Origin: Entoloma clypeatum | Taxonomy: Eukaryota; Basidiomycota; Agaricomycetes; Agaricales; Entolomataceae | Reading direction: 5' to 3' | Length of the DNA stretch: 64,000 bases | Assembly (NCBI GenBank): GCA_963565915.1 | Contig: OY751488.1 | Location: 3,472,001 to 3,536,000 of the forward strand | Shown: positions 44,311 through 55,850 of the stretch, piece after piece | How the letters are laid out: every line of letters starts with the position of its first letter | Position numbering within the stretch: the first letter of the stretch is position 1 | Position numbers and translations under genes: made by a program | Notes under the pieces: generated by a model | Databases searched by the model: none | Seen by the model: only the letters and a program-made list of their open reading frames with translations | What the model was told of the DNA's origin: nothing

Positions 44311-45482
44311 GCTTCAATGATGAAACATCAGCACTTGTCAACCTCAGCAACAGCCAAAAGTTGAAAAATATCCCAAGTGCCACATCACATTTTCTTGCCT
44401 CCCATCACCTCCCTCCACTCACTTCTGCTCCCCTCCTCCCTCCGTCTGTTCACATGAGGGCTATGGAGTCACTTATAGATAAGTACCCTGCCATCATGGT
44501 GTCACACCACTAACAAAACATGCGAGAACAGCAGGACATGAGAGGAATAATGGGTGGACAAGGGACACAAGAAATGCCAGCACATGCACAGTGCAGGTGG
44601 GGACTGCGAGGGATGCACATGTGAGGGATGATGCATCTGGAGACATGAGGGAGACATTTTCTTGAACATTCTTCATGTCATAGCACTTGGATTCAATTGA
44701 ATTCTTCCAACCCATTTTTTCATAAATTGCTTGATCATATCAATATGTTTCTATGAAGAAATTGTAAAGGCTTCCTAGTTACTTTTACAGGATCTGTTTC
44801 CCTTACAATCGATATATAACTCCATGGAGACTGTATTATCTATACCAGCTCTGCAAATACTTTCAAATTTTACATCCCATCTGCAAAGATCCTTAAAGCT
44901 TACACTTTGGATCAACAGTGCTGTGAAGAGCTGCACAGAACATAGGCAAGCTGCAAAAATGTTCAGCAAAAATCAGTGTTTGCTGATGTTAAACTGGCCA
45001 CTGTTCAGTTTGCAAACCTTTCGAACATGGTTGAACCTGAACTAAACATTTGTTGAGCACAGAGCGAACCTACTTTATATATTTTCACTTATTTTGTGGT
45101 TTTTTTCATATCTCTAGAGTGATATTAAAGGTTTTAAACAACATTTCAATCATGATTATGTTACAAATGGCCTGATTTGAATACTTTTGTAACATTTTAC
45201 AACAATTCAGACCTTATTTCTTTAACCTGAAATTAACTGGTTAAAAGTTTTTTCAAACTTGGCTTAATTTAATTTTAACTGCAGTTAAGTTAATTGATGG
45301 TTAAATGTGTCAAAGCTAAGCTAAGTTAAGGTTAATTTGAAGTTATATAACTTGATTTCAAAACACTATCATTCATTAATTGCATCAGTGTTTGATATAG
45401 TCAACTAAGCTACTCTGACAGATGACAACCCTCTATCAACTCTACTGCTGCTGAAAATAAGCAACAAGGTCAAGCAGGGCAT
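44311..45482. other. No gene seen; possible MITE end near 45205-45373
   Basis: Mixed sequence. 45205-45373 repeats GTTAA/TTAAC words and ends TTTCAAAACACTA, like the stretch at 43855-43983. No start pairs with it confidently. Confidence 0.35.
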
Positions 45483-45913
45483 TGTAAGGGCGATCTTACA
45501 ATCCAAGACAAACTCAGATACTTGCAAGGGAGATCCGAAGTTTAGATCGAGCAGTCTGATAAGTAATACAACACACACCTTGCAAGGGAGATCTGAAGAG
45601 AAAGTTCTAAGGATTCCCCTGCAAGCTAGCGAGATAAATAGTAAAATGAGATATGAAATAAGAGATAAAACGAGACACATGAATGATGAGCAATGATCGG
45701 GAGTAGCGATGAAGGATAAATGGAAACAAGATGAATGATAGTACCTGCAATCTGACGTGCGGAGTAGCGGATGGGGGTGGAGTCATCGGATGCAGAGGGG
45801 CAGATAAGATGTCGGAGACAGTGGATAGGATCAGAGGACGTCGGAGATGGGGGAATAGAAAGGAAAGGAAGAAAGGAAAGGAAAAGTGAAAAGTGAAAGT
45901 GGTTGCCCTTACA
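45483..45913 (-). repeat. 3' LTR of gypsy C
   Basis: Pairs with 57001-57433. Confidence 0.95.
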
Positions 45914-45924
45914 TCACCCCCCCT

Positions 45925-46878
45925 TCAAGGCACGGCGTCTCGACGTGTCAGGCAAAATGAGTCGAATATTGCAGTGGTGATCCGCCGCGGAGCTCCTGGA
46001 TGACGTCGGTAGAAGTCGCGGACTAGGCGCGGAGTGTGGACATTGTCTTCTGCTTCCCAGGAATTCTCTTCGTAGCCATATCCCTTCCATTTGACCAAGA
46101 ATTGAAGCTTGCCTCGATGCAGTCGGCTGTCCAAGAGGTTTTCAACATCATACTCCAATTCTTCTCCAACTACCGTCAGAGGCAGAGGAGAGCAGACTTG
46201 GCATCAGAAAGGGTTGTCAGGAACTAGTAAAAGTTTGACGACATGAAATACTGGGTGAACGCGGGACATGCAAGGGGGAAGGCGAAGTTTGTAGGCATGT
46301 GTTCTTTGTCGGAGCGGGCCACTCTTGATCTCCGTCCACTTCTCACAAGGTTCGAATCCCATGCGCGGATGGTGGCCGGTGTCAATGTAGAATGGAGTTT
46401 GACATGTCGATGCGTGAACATGGTTGTTGTATGCAAATTCAGCCATCGGAAGCCATTCGTCCCAATCGTCTTGACGTTCATTGACGAATAGGCGAAGGTA
46501 TTGTTCCAATCCTTGATTGACCCGCTCTGTCTGTCCATCCGACTGCGGATGGTAGGCTGTCGAGGCAGCAACCTTAATGTTAAGCAGCCTGTATAGTTCG
46601 CACATGAACTTGGCGACAAACTGTGGTCCTCGGTTGGAGACAATGGCCTCTGGTAGTCCATGGAGTTTCCAGACATTTTGAACATAGGAGCGTGCAGTCC
46701 CAAGTGCGGAGATGTCGGAGTGCGTTGGGATGAAGTGTCCCTGCTTCCCTACTGAGTCCACTACGACCATGATAGCGTCATAGCTGTGGGCTTCTGGTAG
46801 TTCAGTAATGAAGTCAACACTGGTTACTTGCCATCGCTCCGTGGGGACTGGTAGCGGATTGAGCTCTCCGGAGGGCGG
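45925..46878 (-). pseudogene. pol: pol end of gypsy C (integrase core, chromodomain)
   Basis: Continues pol after the family-B insert: SGELNPLPVPTERWQ, VTSVDFITELP (first D), then IVSNRGPQF where the second catalytic D is Asn, and DGQTERVNQ (E). The chromodomain (YDVENLLDSRL ... FLVKWKGYGYEENSWE) ends at 45925, 11 bp before the LTR. Confidence 0.88.
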
Positions 46879-47611
46879 TGTTATGCTTAACAAACCGTTC
46901 CAAGGTTCGGGCAGAGTATGCAGGAAAGTGGAAAGGCGAAGAGCAAAGTGATTGCTAAATCTAAGGAATCTACTATAGTACAAGAGGTTTATATAGGTAC
47001 TGACTATTGGCGGTAGCGGATGAGTCAGTACTGCGGAAGGCAGTGCGCATGAGTAAGGCGACTGCGGAAGGCTATGTACAGTGAGTAAGCTGACTGCGGA
47101 AAGCGAGTCAGCGCAGGAGCGAAGTATACTAAAGGGGATGACGAAGTAATGTAATGAGTCAGACTGGGAATCGAAGGTTGCGAAAGTAGACATTAGACAT
47201 AGTGAGTGTTAAACCAATCAAGTCAAAGCACTACTAGTGATAGCACTAGTCAGATACGATGTCAAGAATAGTCTGCAATTCACCAATTCACAGAGTTTGT
47301 TAATAGTTCTGTGTTTCGCAAGTTTGCAAAAGCAGTAATGTGTCCCAGTCCGGGACATAGTTGGATTCTGGTTCTGTATGCTACTGTTTGGTACAGAAAT
47401 GCATGAGGCGTGATTCTAGGTGTCCACTATATCGCGTTTTTGCTATTTTATATATAACTCTATATGTACTATATTGTAGAATGTTCCTTGACATGTAATA
47501 AAGTGTTTTATCACAAATATTGCACTTTAACAGTGAGTTCGTAAGAGGGCGCCGAGTCGGGCCGATAAGTAAAAGATATGACGTGGTCCTCATACCGTAG
47601 AGTCCGTAACA
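46879..47611 (-). repeat. 3' LTR of B2, carrying a nested solo LTR
   Basis: 402 bp of family-B LTR plus 331 bp (326-bp insert and its 5-bp duplication). The purine tract GAGAGGGGAACA lies just before it in element sense. Confidence 0.95.
47207..47532 (+). repeat. 326-bp solo LTR of an unassigned element
   Basis: TGTTAAACC...TTTAACA with perfect 7-bp inverted ends, flanked by gtgag (47202-47206, 47533-47537). Plus-strand TATATAA near 47455 and AATAAA near 47499 suggest the plus orientation. No related LTR elsewhere in the window. Confidence 0.88.
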
Positions 47612-47645
47612 TGTTCCCCTCTCCAAGCTCTGTGTCCTCACAGAG

Positions 47646-48017
47646 TCACTGTCCCCATCCCTCGTTGTTGCCGGGATCAGACCAGTTCGGACTTTCCTTG
47701 AGGCTCCAATCATATATCAACTCCTCGTTGATGGCTACGGCGAGTTCAAGGCCTTTGATGGCCAGCCGAATACGTCGATTCTCGATTACGAGGGTGCTGG
47801 TGTAGTTTCCGAGAATTTGTTTTTCCTCAGGACTCGGGGCGACGGGTAGGTTGGACAGCGAGTGAAGCCGGATATGCATCTGGCGATGGAGGAGGTCGGC
47901 AAGGGAAGTTTCGAGAGCATGGATTTGGTCTTCCATGGAGAGTGCTTCGTTCATGAGGGCGGCGATGGCGGGGTTGATGTCGGTGGTAGAGGTGGAGGTA
48001 ACGGTGGTGTTGGACAT
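47646..48017 (-). CDS. Sense-strand accessory frame of family B, 123 aa
   Basis: Open frame from MSNTTVTSTSTT downstream of the chromodomain and before the 3' LTR. It starts 134 bp after the pol stop. A Ser/Thr-rich start is followed by two predicted helices (ALMNEALSMEDQIHALETSL and RRIRLAIKGLELAVAINEEL) that could form a coiled coil. No known domain recognised. It sits where family A carries its antisense gene. B1 has lost this region, so conservation cannot be tested here. Confidence 0.5.
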   Translation of the reverse strand: MSNTTVTSTSTTDINPAIAALMNEALSMEDQIHALETSLADLLHRQMHIRLHSLSNLPVAPSPEEKQILGNYTSTLVIENRRIRLAIKGLELAVAINEELIYDWSLKESPNWSDPGNNEGWGQ

Positions 48018-48151
48018 GGCGGCGAGGATGATTGAGAGATAGAAGAAGAAGGGGGAGGCTATATTGGGCAGGAAAAAGAACTAGAGTGGGGAACTCGGTG
48101 TGTGGTTGACTGATGAGGTCGATACTTGTCATGGATTCTGAGAGCTGTCTT

Positions 48152-50844
48152 TTATCGTGGGTGAGACGGGTTCTGCCGATGGAAATCACGGATCAAATCT
48201 TGAGCATTCTGAACATTAGCTCGAGGTTCCCATGTGTTCTCTTCTGGACCATATCCTTCCCACTGGACGAGGTACTGGATCTTTCTGGGGAACTTTTGAG
48301 AGTCTAGGATCGTGGACACATGGTACTCTTCTCATCCTTCGACAATGATCGGATCAGGGGCTGGTTTCTTTTTCTGGATGGCGTACTTCGGAGTTTCATA
48401 TGGTGACAACAGGGTCTCGTTGAACACAGGGTGAATCATCTTCCAAGTCTTTGGAAGATCAAGAAGGTACGTGCTAGCTCCTTTCTTGTCTAGGACTTTG
48501 AATGGTCCATGTCGGAGTGCATCAAGTTTCTTTGAGGGGCCGCCGGTCCTGATGTTAGTCCCTTCCAGCCACACCTTGTCTCCGATGCGGTAGTCCCAAG
48601 ACGGACTTCGCCGTGTGTCAACTGTCTTCTTCATCTGATCCTGTGCTTGTTTCAGCGCAGCATTGGCTTCTTCTCGTGCCTGTTTGAGTTTTTTCAAGAA
48701 GTTGTTGGCAGCCGGATTGGTATCTTCTAACACGAGCTCTCCCTTCCACGGATGTAAACCGTAGTTGAGGTAGAATGGGGTGTGCTTTGTCGCCTGATGT
48801 TCTTTGTCATTGTACTGGAACTCTGCAATTGCAATTCATTCAGCCCAATCATCCTGTAGATGGTTGACAAAGTTTCGTAAAAACACTTCCGTCTCCTGAT
48901 GCGATCGCTCGGCCTGTCCATCAGTCTGTGGGTGGTATGCGGTGGACAGGTTCCTTTTGATCCCTAGCATGCGGCAGAGTATCTCCATGAACTTCGCGGC
49001 GAACTGCGGTCCCCTATCGCTGATGATCTTCTTGGGAATCCCATGAAGCTTCCATATCTGATTCCGATAGATCTTGGCTAATCCTTCAGCTGATAGTTCC
49101 ACGGTTGTCGGAATAAGGACAAGAACGCGATGGGGTGCCATTTGTCGTCTTGCTTCTGAGAGAGTACTGCTCCAATTGCATAGCCCGATGCATCGGTTTC
49201 AACCCTGTACTGTCGCTCTGGTTTCGGTAATGCCAAGACTGGTGCCGATGTAATTGCCTGTATGAGACCTTCAAAAGCTTGTTGCTCTGTTGGTCCCCAA
49301 GTAAATGCCGTACCGCCTGTGAGCACGGTGAGAGGTTTTGCGATGTTTGAGTACCCTTCAATAAAATGTCGATAGAAGTTAGCAAATCCAAGGAACTTCT
49401 GAACTTCCTTTTTTGATGTGGGTTCTCGCCAGTTTTGAATTGTATCCACCTTCTCAGTTTCCATCTCAACACGTCCCTCACCAACCACATACCCCAATAT
49501 AGGACATTTCGTTACTTCCCATAAACACTTCTTCTCCTTTAGGAATAAATCATTGTCCGATAGGATCTGTAGGATTTCTTCAGTGTTTCGCGCGAGTTCT
49601 TCCTTGGTTTTACCGATAACCACAATGTCATCCATGTAGATCACGCAGATACGTCGGCGGATCTGGTCCCGGAATAGACTAGCCATCATTCGAGAGAACA
49701 TTCCTGGGGAGTTGCAAAGACCGAAAAACATGACCAATGGTTCGAACAATCCTCGACTGGTGAGGAAGGCAGCTTTCCATTCATCGCCCTCCTTAATCCG
49801 GACGTTGTTATAGCCCCACATAATGTCCATTTTATTGAAGTAGACCACATCTTTCAGTATGTCCAAGAGATCGGATATTCGTGGGAGTGGGAACTTGTCT
49901 TTGACCGTGAATTTATTGACCATGTGGTAATCTTGTACCAATCGTTTGGAACCATCCTTCTTGTTGATGAAGAAGCAAGGGGAGGCATAAGGGGATTTGG
50001 ATGGGCGGATCTTTCCTGTTGCTAGACCTTCATCAATGAATGCGTCCAATTCCTCTTGTTCTTTTTGCGTCATAGGATATGTATTTCCCCCTAGTTCCTT
50101 TGGTGCGTCCGGTGTAAGTTCAATACCATGGTCCCATTCCCTCTCCTTTGGGATCTTATCAAAGTTCTCTTTTTCGAAGAGATGAGCAAATCGTTCAACA
50201 TATGAGGGTTGTTTGGTTGTGGGAGGTGGTGTGGGAGTGACAGCTTCCAAAATAGGGTCTCCAGGCTTCCATTTCTGAACCGACCTTTTGGGTGCATCTT
50301 TGTCGCACACCTCAACCATGTGAACCCGGTGTTTGCGACCATTAAGGTTAATCCTGAAATCCGAGTGTTTGGTTTGACATGTTGTTGGGCACTGGTTAAA
50401 TGTTACCGCGCCGGTTGTCCAATTGATTGTGGGGTTGTGGTGTACCAACCAGTCATGTCCCAAGAGCATGTCCATTCTCCCAATGTCCAGTACCATTGCT
50501 TCCATGGTTTCCTGATGTGCTCCCAAATCCAGTTTGACTTCGGCAAGTTGGTTCGCTTTCTGTTGTCAATTTGGTGATCCATCCGCATTTAGAATTGCTA
50601 TGGGCGGTATTCCTCGTGTGGGGAGGTTCTGCTCGCGTACTATTCTGGGATGGATGCATGTGCGCTCACATCCGCTGTCAACCTCAGGTCGGATAACCTT
50701 TGGTCCTCGTCGTGTTTTGAGCTGAGCTAACAGCCTGATCTCTCGTCTTTTCGGAGGTTTATCTCCCTTCACAATCTTAGTTGACGCAGCGGCTCGCTTG
50801 GCAGGGATGACATAGGTTCTATTGTCTGCAGTCATACAAGGCAA
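48152..50844 (-). pseudogene. pol: pol of B2 with an RNase H-integrase deletion
   Basis: Protease V-D-S-G near 50685; RT with KDGSKRLVQDY and YMDDIVVIG (intact pair). At about 49110-49120 the RNase H sequence ...KWHPIAFLS is followed at once by integrase TTVELSAEGLAKIY: the rest of RNase H, the zinc-binding region and the first catalytic D are deleted. Integrase ISDRGPQF and GQAERSHQ and the chromodomain follow. Stops: CGA to TGA near 50569 and at 48329-48331, and TGG to TGA near 48835. Confidence 0.9.
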
Positions 50845-50885
50845 GCAAGTCCGTTTAATAGATAAGGGTCGCGACTTAGCGTCGT

Positions 50886-52483
50886 TTAATCGGACCCTTT
50901 GGGAAAATCCTTCTCGTCGGCTTCTAAGATTGTGGTTTCATCATTCTCGGCATCTTCCTCAGACACCTTCCTAACCCTTCCGGAGTTCTTCTTCGGCTTG
51001 CGGCAGTTGCGCGCGATATGGCCTTCTTGGTCACAGTTGAAACACTTGCGACCATCTTTCTTCTTTGGAGCACTACAGTCTTTAGCCAGATGACCGAAGC
51101 GTTGACAGTTGTAGCAATGGGCGACTCCTGCTTTGTCGATCTCCATGGCCTTGCCCTGACCACCATAAGTGGTACCCGATCCGGTGCGCATGTTGCCGCC
51201 ACCTCGGATGACCAGTGCGTGTCCTTCCATCTGTCGTCCCTTGTTTCGGATCTCCTTTGCGTAATCGGTGTACGTCTTGCCATCGCTAGCCACTTGTTCA
51301 GAGATTCTGCGGTTGACGTTCTTTTCTAGGATGTATTTCCCAGTTCCTTTGCCAAGGTTTGACAGCTTCAAGAGTTCTTCGAATTCATCCAAGAATTCAT
51401 CAACGGTACGTTTCTCTTGTTTCAGGACTTCAAGTCTGGCTTTGGCAGCGACCGACTTGTTGGCGATGGAGAATCGTGTGGCGATATCATTGGAAAAACC
51501 TAGCCAGGTGATGTTCTCGTTGTCAACAGCAAGAGCGTCTAATTTGTTACTGGCCCAGTGTCTGCCGGACCCTTCCATCATGCGGGATAGCACCGCAAGA
51601 ATCTTCTGATTGTCTGTGAGGCTCTTTTGGAACCTGATGTATAGTTTGGTGGCCTTCCACCACTCGTCAAAGGTGTATCTGTCCTTGAACATCCCAGGAT
51701 CCTTGATGATCTTGGATATATCCATTGTTTGTACAGCCGGAGCTTCTGCCATGTTTAGAGTCTGCGGAGGAGAAGAGGAGTCGGGTTGTTGGGATGAAGA
51801 TGGGGTTCGGGATACAGGTAAGGATTGAAAATGAGTCCCTGTTCTAGGCGTCTGTTCGATATCTGACTGTGCGGAGTCAAAAGTAAATTTGTCAGGGGAC
51901 TCATCGGCGGAATCGGTGGCAAAACGTTCAGAGTATTTCCTCTGTAAATCTCTAAGGAATCTCTGTTCCTGCGTGTCTGTTGGTCTCGAGAAGGGGTCAA
52001 GTCTCTCGTTTCGTGCCCAGCGGTTGTACTCGGTCTGTTGTTCTTCGGTGGTGAAGTGGGCGTAGATCTGCTGCTTCGAGTAAGACGTGATGATGTGGCT
52101 CTGGGACGTCTCGATGTGAGCATCCTAATCAATCTTCTGATAACGGTTGTCTGGACACCGATAAACTCTCTGATCTCTGTGATCCGACCTGTCTGAGGTC
52201 CTTCTTGAACGCGAAAGCTTTCGAGTTTGTTCTGTCGGGCGTTGTAACACGCGATCTGGTGTTGTTGAGCAAGATGGATGCTCTCTGCTATCTCGCCGTG
52301 GGGGCGATGCTCGTCGTTGTCTAGTTCTTCATCAAGCACCTGCTGTAGGATGCGACGGATCTCCGATTCAATGTACTGCTGGATGAGTGTAAAATTGATA
52401 CTGTCTCGAGGACTTAGCTCCTCCTGTCGGGCTTCTGGCATGCTGAATGGGTTACTGGTGAAGTCTTCAAAGAAGCGCGACAT
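50886..52483 (-). pseudogene. gag: gag of B2
   Basis: Starts MSRFFEDFTSNPF. A helical N-part, then a -1 frame change near 52090-52140 as in B1, then KQQIYAHFTTEEQQTEYNRWARNERL... leading without a stop into MAEAPAVQTMDISKII (51752), capsid-like DEWWKATKLYIRFQ and two zinc knuckles, CYNCQRFGHLAKDC and CFNCDQEGHIARNC. The original frame also stays open to 51755, two bases before the ATG at 51752. Confidence 0.85.
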
Positions 52484-52530
52484 CTTGACTCGTCTGGTAG
52501 TTGCTCTCTTCGCTCTGGGCGAACCTAATG

Positions 52531-52543
52531 AGATTTAGCAACT
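52531..52543 (-). promoter_or_regulatory. Self-priming primer-binding site of B2
   Basis: Element strand TTGCTAAATCT (plus-strand 52531-52541), 2 nt from the LTR, is complementary to AGATTTAGCAA in the LTR (plus-strand 52617-52627), about 30 nt past TATATAA. Confidence 0.75.
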
Positions 52544-52945
52544 TGTTATGCTTAACAAACTGTTCCAAGGTTCGGGCAGAGTATGCAGGAAAGTGGAAAG
52601 GCGAAGAGCAAAGTGATTGCTAAATCTAAGGAATCTACTATAGTACAAGAGGTTTATATAGGTACTGACTATCGGCGGTAGCGGATGAGTCAGTACTGCG
52701 GAAGGCAGTGCGCATGAGTAAGGCGACTGCGGAAGGCTATGTACAGTGAGTAAGCTGACTGCGGAAAGTGAGTCAGCGCAGGAGCGAAGTATACTAAAGG
52801 GGATGACGAAGTAATGTAATGAGTCAGACTGGGAATCGAAGGTTGCGAAAGTAGACATTAGACATAGTGAGTTCGTAAGAGGGCACCGAGTCGGGCCGAT
52901 AAGTAAAAGATATGACGTGGTCCTCATACCGTAGAGTCCGTAACA
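52544..52945 (-). repeat. 5' LTR of B2 (402 bp)
   Basis: Pairs with 46879-47611 without its insert. Confidence 0.96.
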
Positions 52946-52950
52946 GGCGG

Positions 52951-55850
52951 AGTGCGTCAGACCTTGGTGCGGAGGCATGGGTCGCATGTCTCGCAATATT
53001 GACCTATTAAATGAGACATGTGTGGCCACCAGTAATTGCGCGACACCAGTTCCAAGGTTTTCCACCGTCCAGGATGTCTGGCCACCGGAGTGTCATGGTG
53101 TTGTGTGAGGATCCGATGACACAGTTGGGGATTGTTAGGAACATAGATACAATCCCTGAAGTAGAGCAAACCTTCCGCTTGCCTCCACTCTGCACTATGG
53201 ACAGATCCCGCTCCGACGGTTGGAAGGGATTTGACAACCTCCACCACACTATCCTCCAGTAACCCCTCTCGGATTTCCTGTCGGACCTGGCGGAGGACAT
53301 CGCATTCTTCCCCTTGAACAGTACCCCACGCATTGCTCGCACTGCAAACAATTCTGGTCGAAGAAGGATGATGTTTTCGTTGTCCTGCGATCCGTCTCCG
53401 TGGTCCGCTTGTCAGAACAAAGCGTCGGACTTGCCCATTGACTTGCCAGGTCAATGCTGCATTTTGAAATCGAAACGAGCAAGGTATAAGGACCATCTAG
53501 CCTGTCGTCGATTTAGTTTTTGAGCTGTCATGAAATACTCAAGATTTTTGTGGTCCGTCCAAATCTCCACTGTCTTCTCCGCTCCTTCAAGGAAGTGCCT
53601 CCACTCCTCCAATGCGCGGACCACTGCCAACATCTCCTTGTCATAGATCTCATAGTTGTGTTCCACTGGACTAAGGCTTTTGGAATAGAATGTGACAGGG
53701 TGCCACTTACTGTCCTCTGTTGGTTGGAACAGTACTGCTCTGGTTGCAAAGTCTGAGCTATCCGCTTCTATCTGCCACTCCTTTCCATGATCAGCTAAGA
53801 CCAGGATCGGAGTGGATGTAATCCTCGGCTTCAACTCCACAAATGCGGACACTTCTCCCTCCCTCCAAGACCAGAGGTGCCCTTTCTTTGTGAGCTCGAA
53901 AAGAGGGCGCGCGATGTCCGAAAACCCTTCAATAAAATGGCGATAGAAGTTAGTGAATCCCAGAAAGGACTGTACTTCTCGGACGTTTGTTGGAGCAGGC
54001 CACTCCGCGACCCCCGCTACCTTCACCGGATCCATCTCTATGTGTCCTTGTTCAATAATAAGGCCTAGGTATTCAATGTGTGTTTGTTCAAACTCACATT
54101 TCTCTGGTTTTAGATAGAGTTTGTGTTCGCGAAGTCGTTCCAGTACGATCTGTGTGACTCTCCGATGCTCCGCAAGGGTCTCCGTGAAGATGAGTATGTC
54201 GTTGAGGTAAACACAGACTACACCTTCAGTGATAAGGTCCTGAAAGATCTCGTTCATCATAGTCTGGAATGTGGATGGACTATTAGTGAGGCCGAAGAAC
54301 ATCACCAACGGTTCATAGAGTCTGTGATTGGTCCGAAAAGCGGCCTTCCACTCATCTCCAGGTTTTATCCGCACATTGTTGTAGCCCCAGCGGGTGTCGA
54401 GCTTGGTGAAGTATTGAGCGCGTTGAAGTTTATTGATCAGTTCAGATATGAGCAGAAGCGGATACTTGTTTTTGATAGTTTTGGAATTGAGTGACTGGTA
54501 GTCTTGTACAAGATGAAGGGAGCCATCCTTCTTCTTGATGTAGAATACCGGAGATGCCATCAGAGACTTGGAAGGGCAGATCCGACCAGTTGCAAGGTTT
54601 TCCTCCAAAAACGCATTGAGTTCCTTCTGTTCGTTTGGAGCAAGCGGATATACCTTACAACCCGCCAGAGAGGCGTCCGGAACAAGTTCAATGGCGTGGT
54701 CCCAAGTCCGCTCTTCCGGTAAGGTGTCGAAAGAGGTCTTTGAGAATACATCTTCAAAGTCAAACAAGTGGTCTGGTACAGAGTCGCGGAAAGATTTAGG
54801 TTTTTGGTTACTGAGGAAGGCCTCCGATAGACGTTGCGAGATATTGGATGAAGCGCGGATGAACTCCGCCTCCGTGGGTACTGTTCCGACAAAAAGGTGG
54901 TCTCCCTCCTCAAACTCATCCTCTTCCTCATTGTCTTCCGCTAACTCCTCCGCTTCTTCTCCTTCTGTGACATCCTCCACCCATGGGCCGTGTGGAGCCT
55001 CCTCCTCTAGACTGGGTGTCAGAGTGGAACCCACCCGACAGGCTCAGATGCAGACTTGTTCAAACTTCCGCTCCTTCCGCTCTTGGGCTGCCTCTTGGTG
55101 GCATGTCCAGCATCGTGCAGGACACCGGCTCATCTTCACTTCCCCTGACGTCCAATCTACCTCGGGGTTGTGTTCTTTGAGCCAAGTGAAGCCTAGCACA
55201 ATTTCTTGTTTTCCCAAACTTGTGACTGCAAGCTGGGTCCGTTCCGAGTGATCCCGATAGCGGAGCATTACATCCAACACCTCCGTTATTGCTCCGGCCT
55301 CGTTTGGAGTTCCGTCAATGTTGTATACTGGAATTGCGCGTTGTAGTTTTCGAGTAGAGAGTCGATGTTTCTCAACCAGAGTGCATTCAATAAACGACCC
55401 TGTTGCCCCGCTGTCGAGTAAGGCCTTTTGTGATAGTGTGTCTTTGGTGTCGGTAGTTTCAAGAACTATGTCTAGTTCAATAGAATTGTCGGAGTGAGTG
55501 GAGGCGAGGACATATTGTTTTGGAAGCCGACGCTCCCATTTAGAGAGGCGAAGGCGGATGGGATTTGCAGAGTTGGGTGCGACTATGGGATCGTTTGCAG
55601 GCTTAGAGGTGGAGGGTATAGGATCATATTGTTCCATAAATAAGGCAGCATAACGATTTTTAGCAGACAACGAGGGCGCACTGTTCACTCGCTGTGGGGA
55701 GGAAAATCCTCCTGTCCTTCCTCCGACTCCGCAGACTCCGTGGGCAGAACGGAGTTGCCTTCCGCTGCGTCCTTGACCACGAGTTGTTCCATAACAAACT
55801 CGTCCTGCTCCTCCGTTGTCATGAAGCGAACATCGAAGCGAAGGGGGCAT
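52951..55850 (-). pseudogene. pol: pol of gypsy C (protease to integrase zinc region)
   Basis: -1 frame relative to gag. Protease LLDSGATGSF near 55420; RT PSKSLMASPVFYIKKKDG near 54550 and YLNDILIFTE near 54200, where the first catalytic Asp is Asn. RNase H IEADSSDFATRAV and TDHKNLEYF (53540). Then HPGRWKTLELVSRNYWWP and C-x2-C before the family-B insert. Stops at Arg positions: TGA near 55041, 53450 and 53410; a frameshift near 53300. Its last part is at 45925-46878. Confidence 0.9.

Larger units (their letters stand above)
46879..52945 (-). mobile_element. Family-B gypsy element B2 nested in gypsy C
   Basis: LTRs 46879-47611 (with a nested insert) and 52544-52945; duplication ggcgg (46874-46878, 52946-52950). 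The LTRs, without the insert, differ at four sites, all CpG/TpG or CpG/CpA pairs. A deletion of about 0.9 kb joins RNase H to integrase, so it is not autonomous. Confidence 0.97.
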
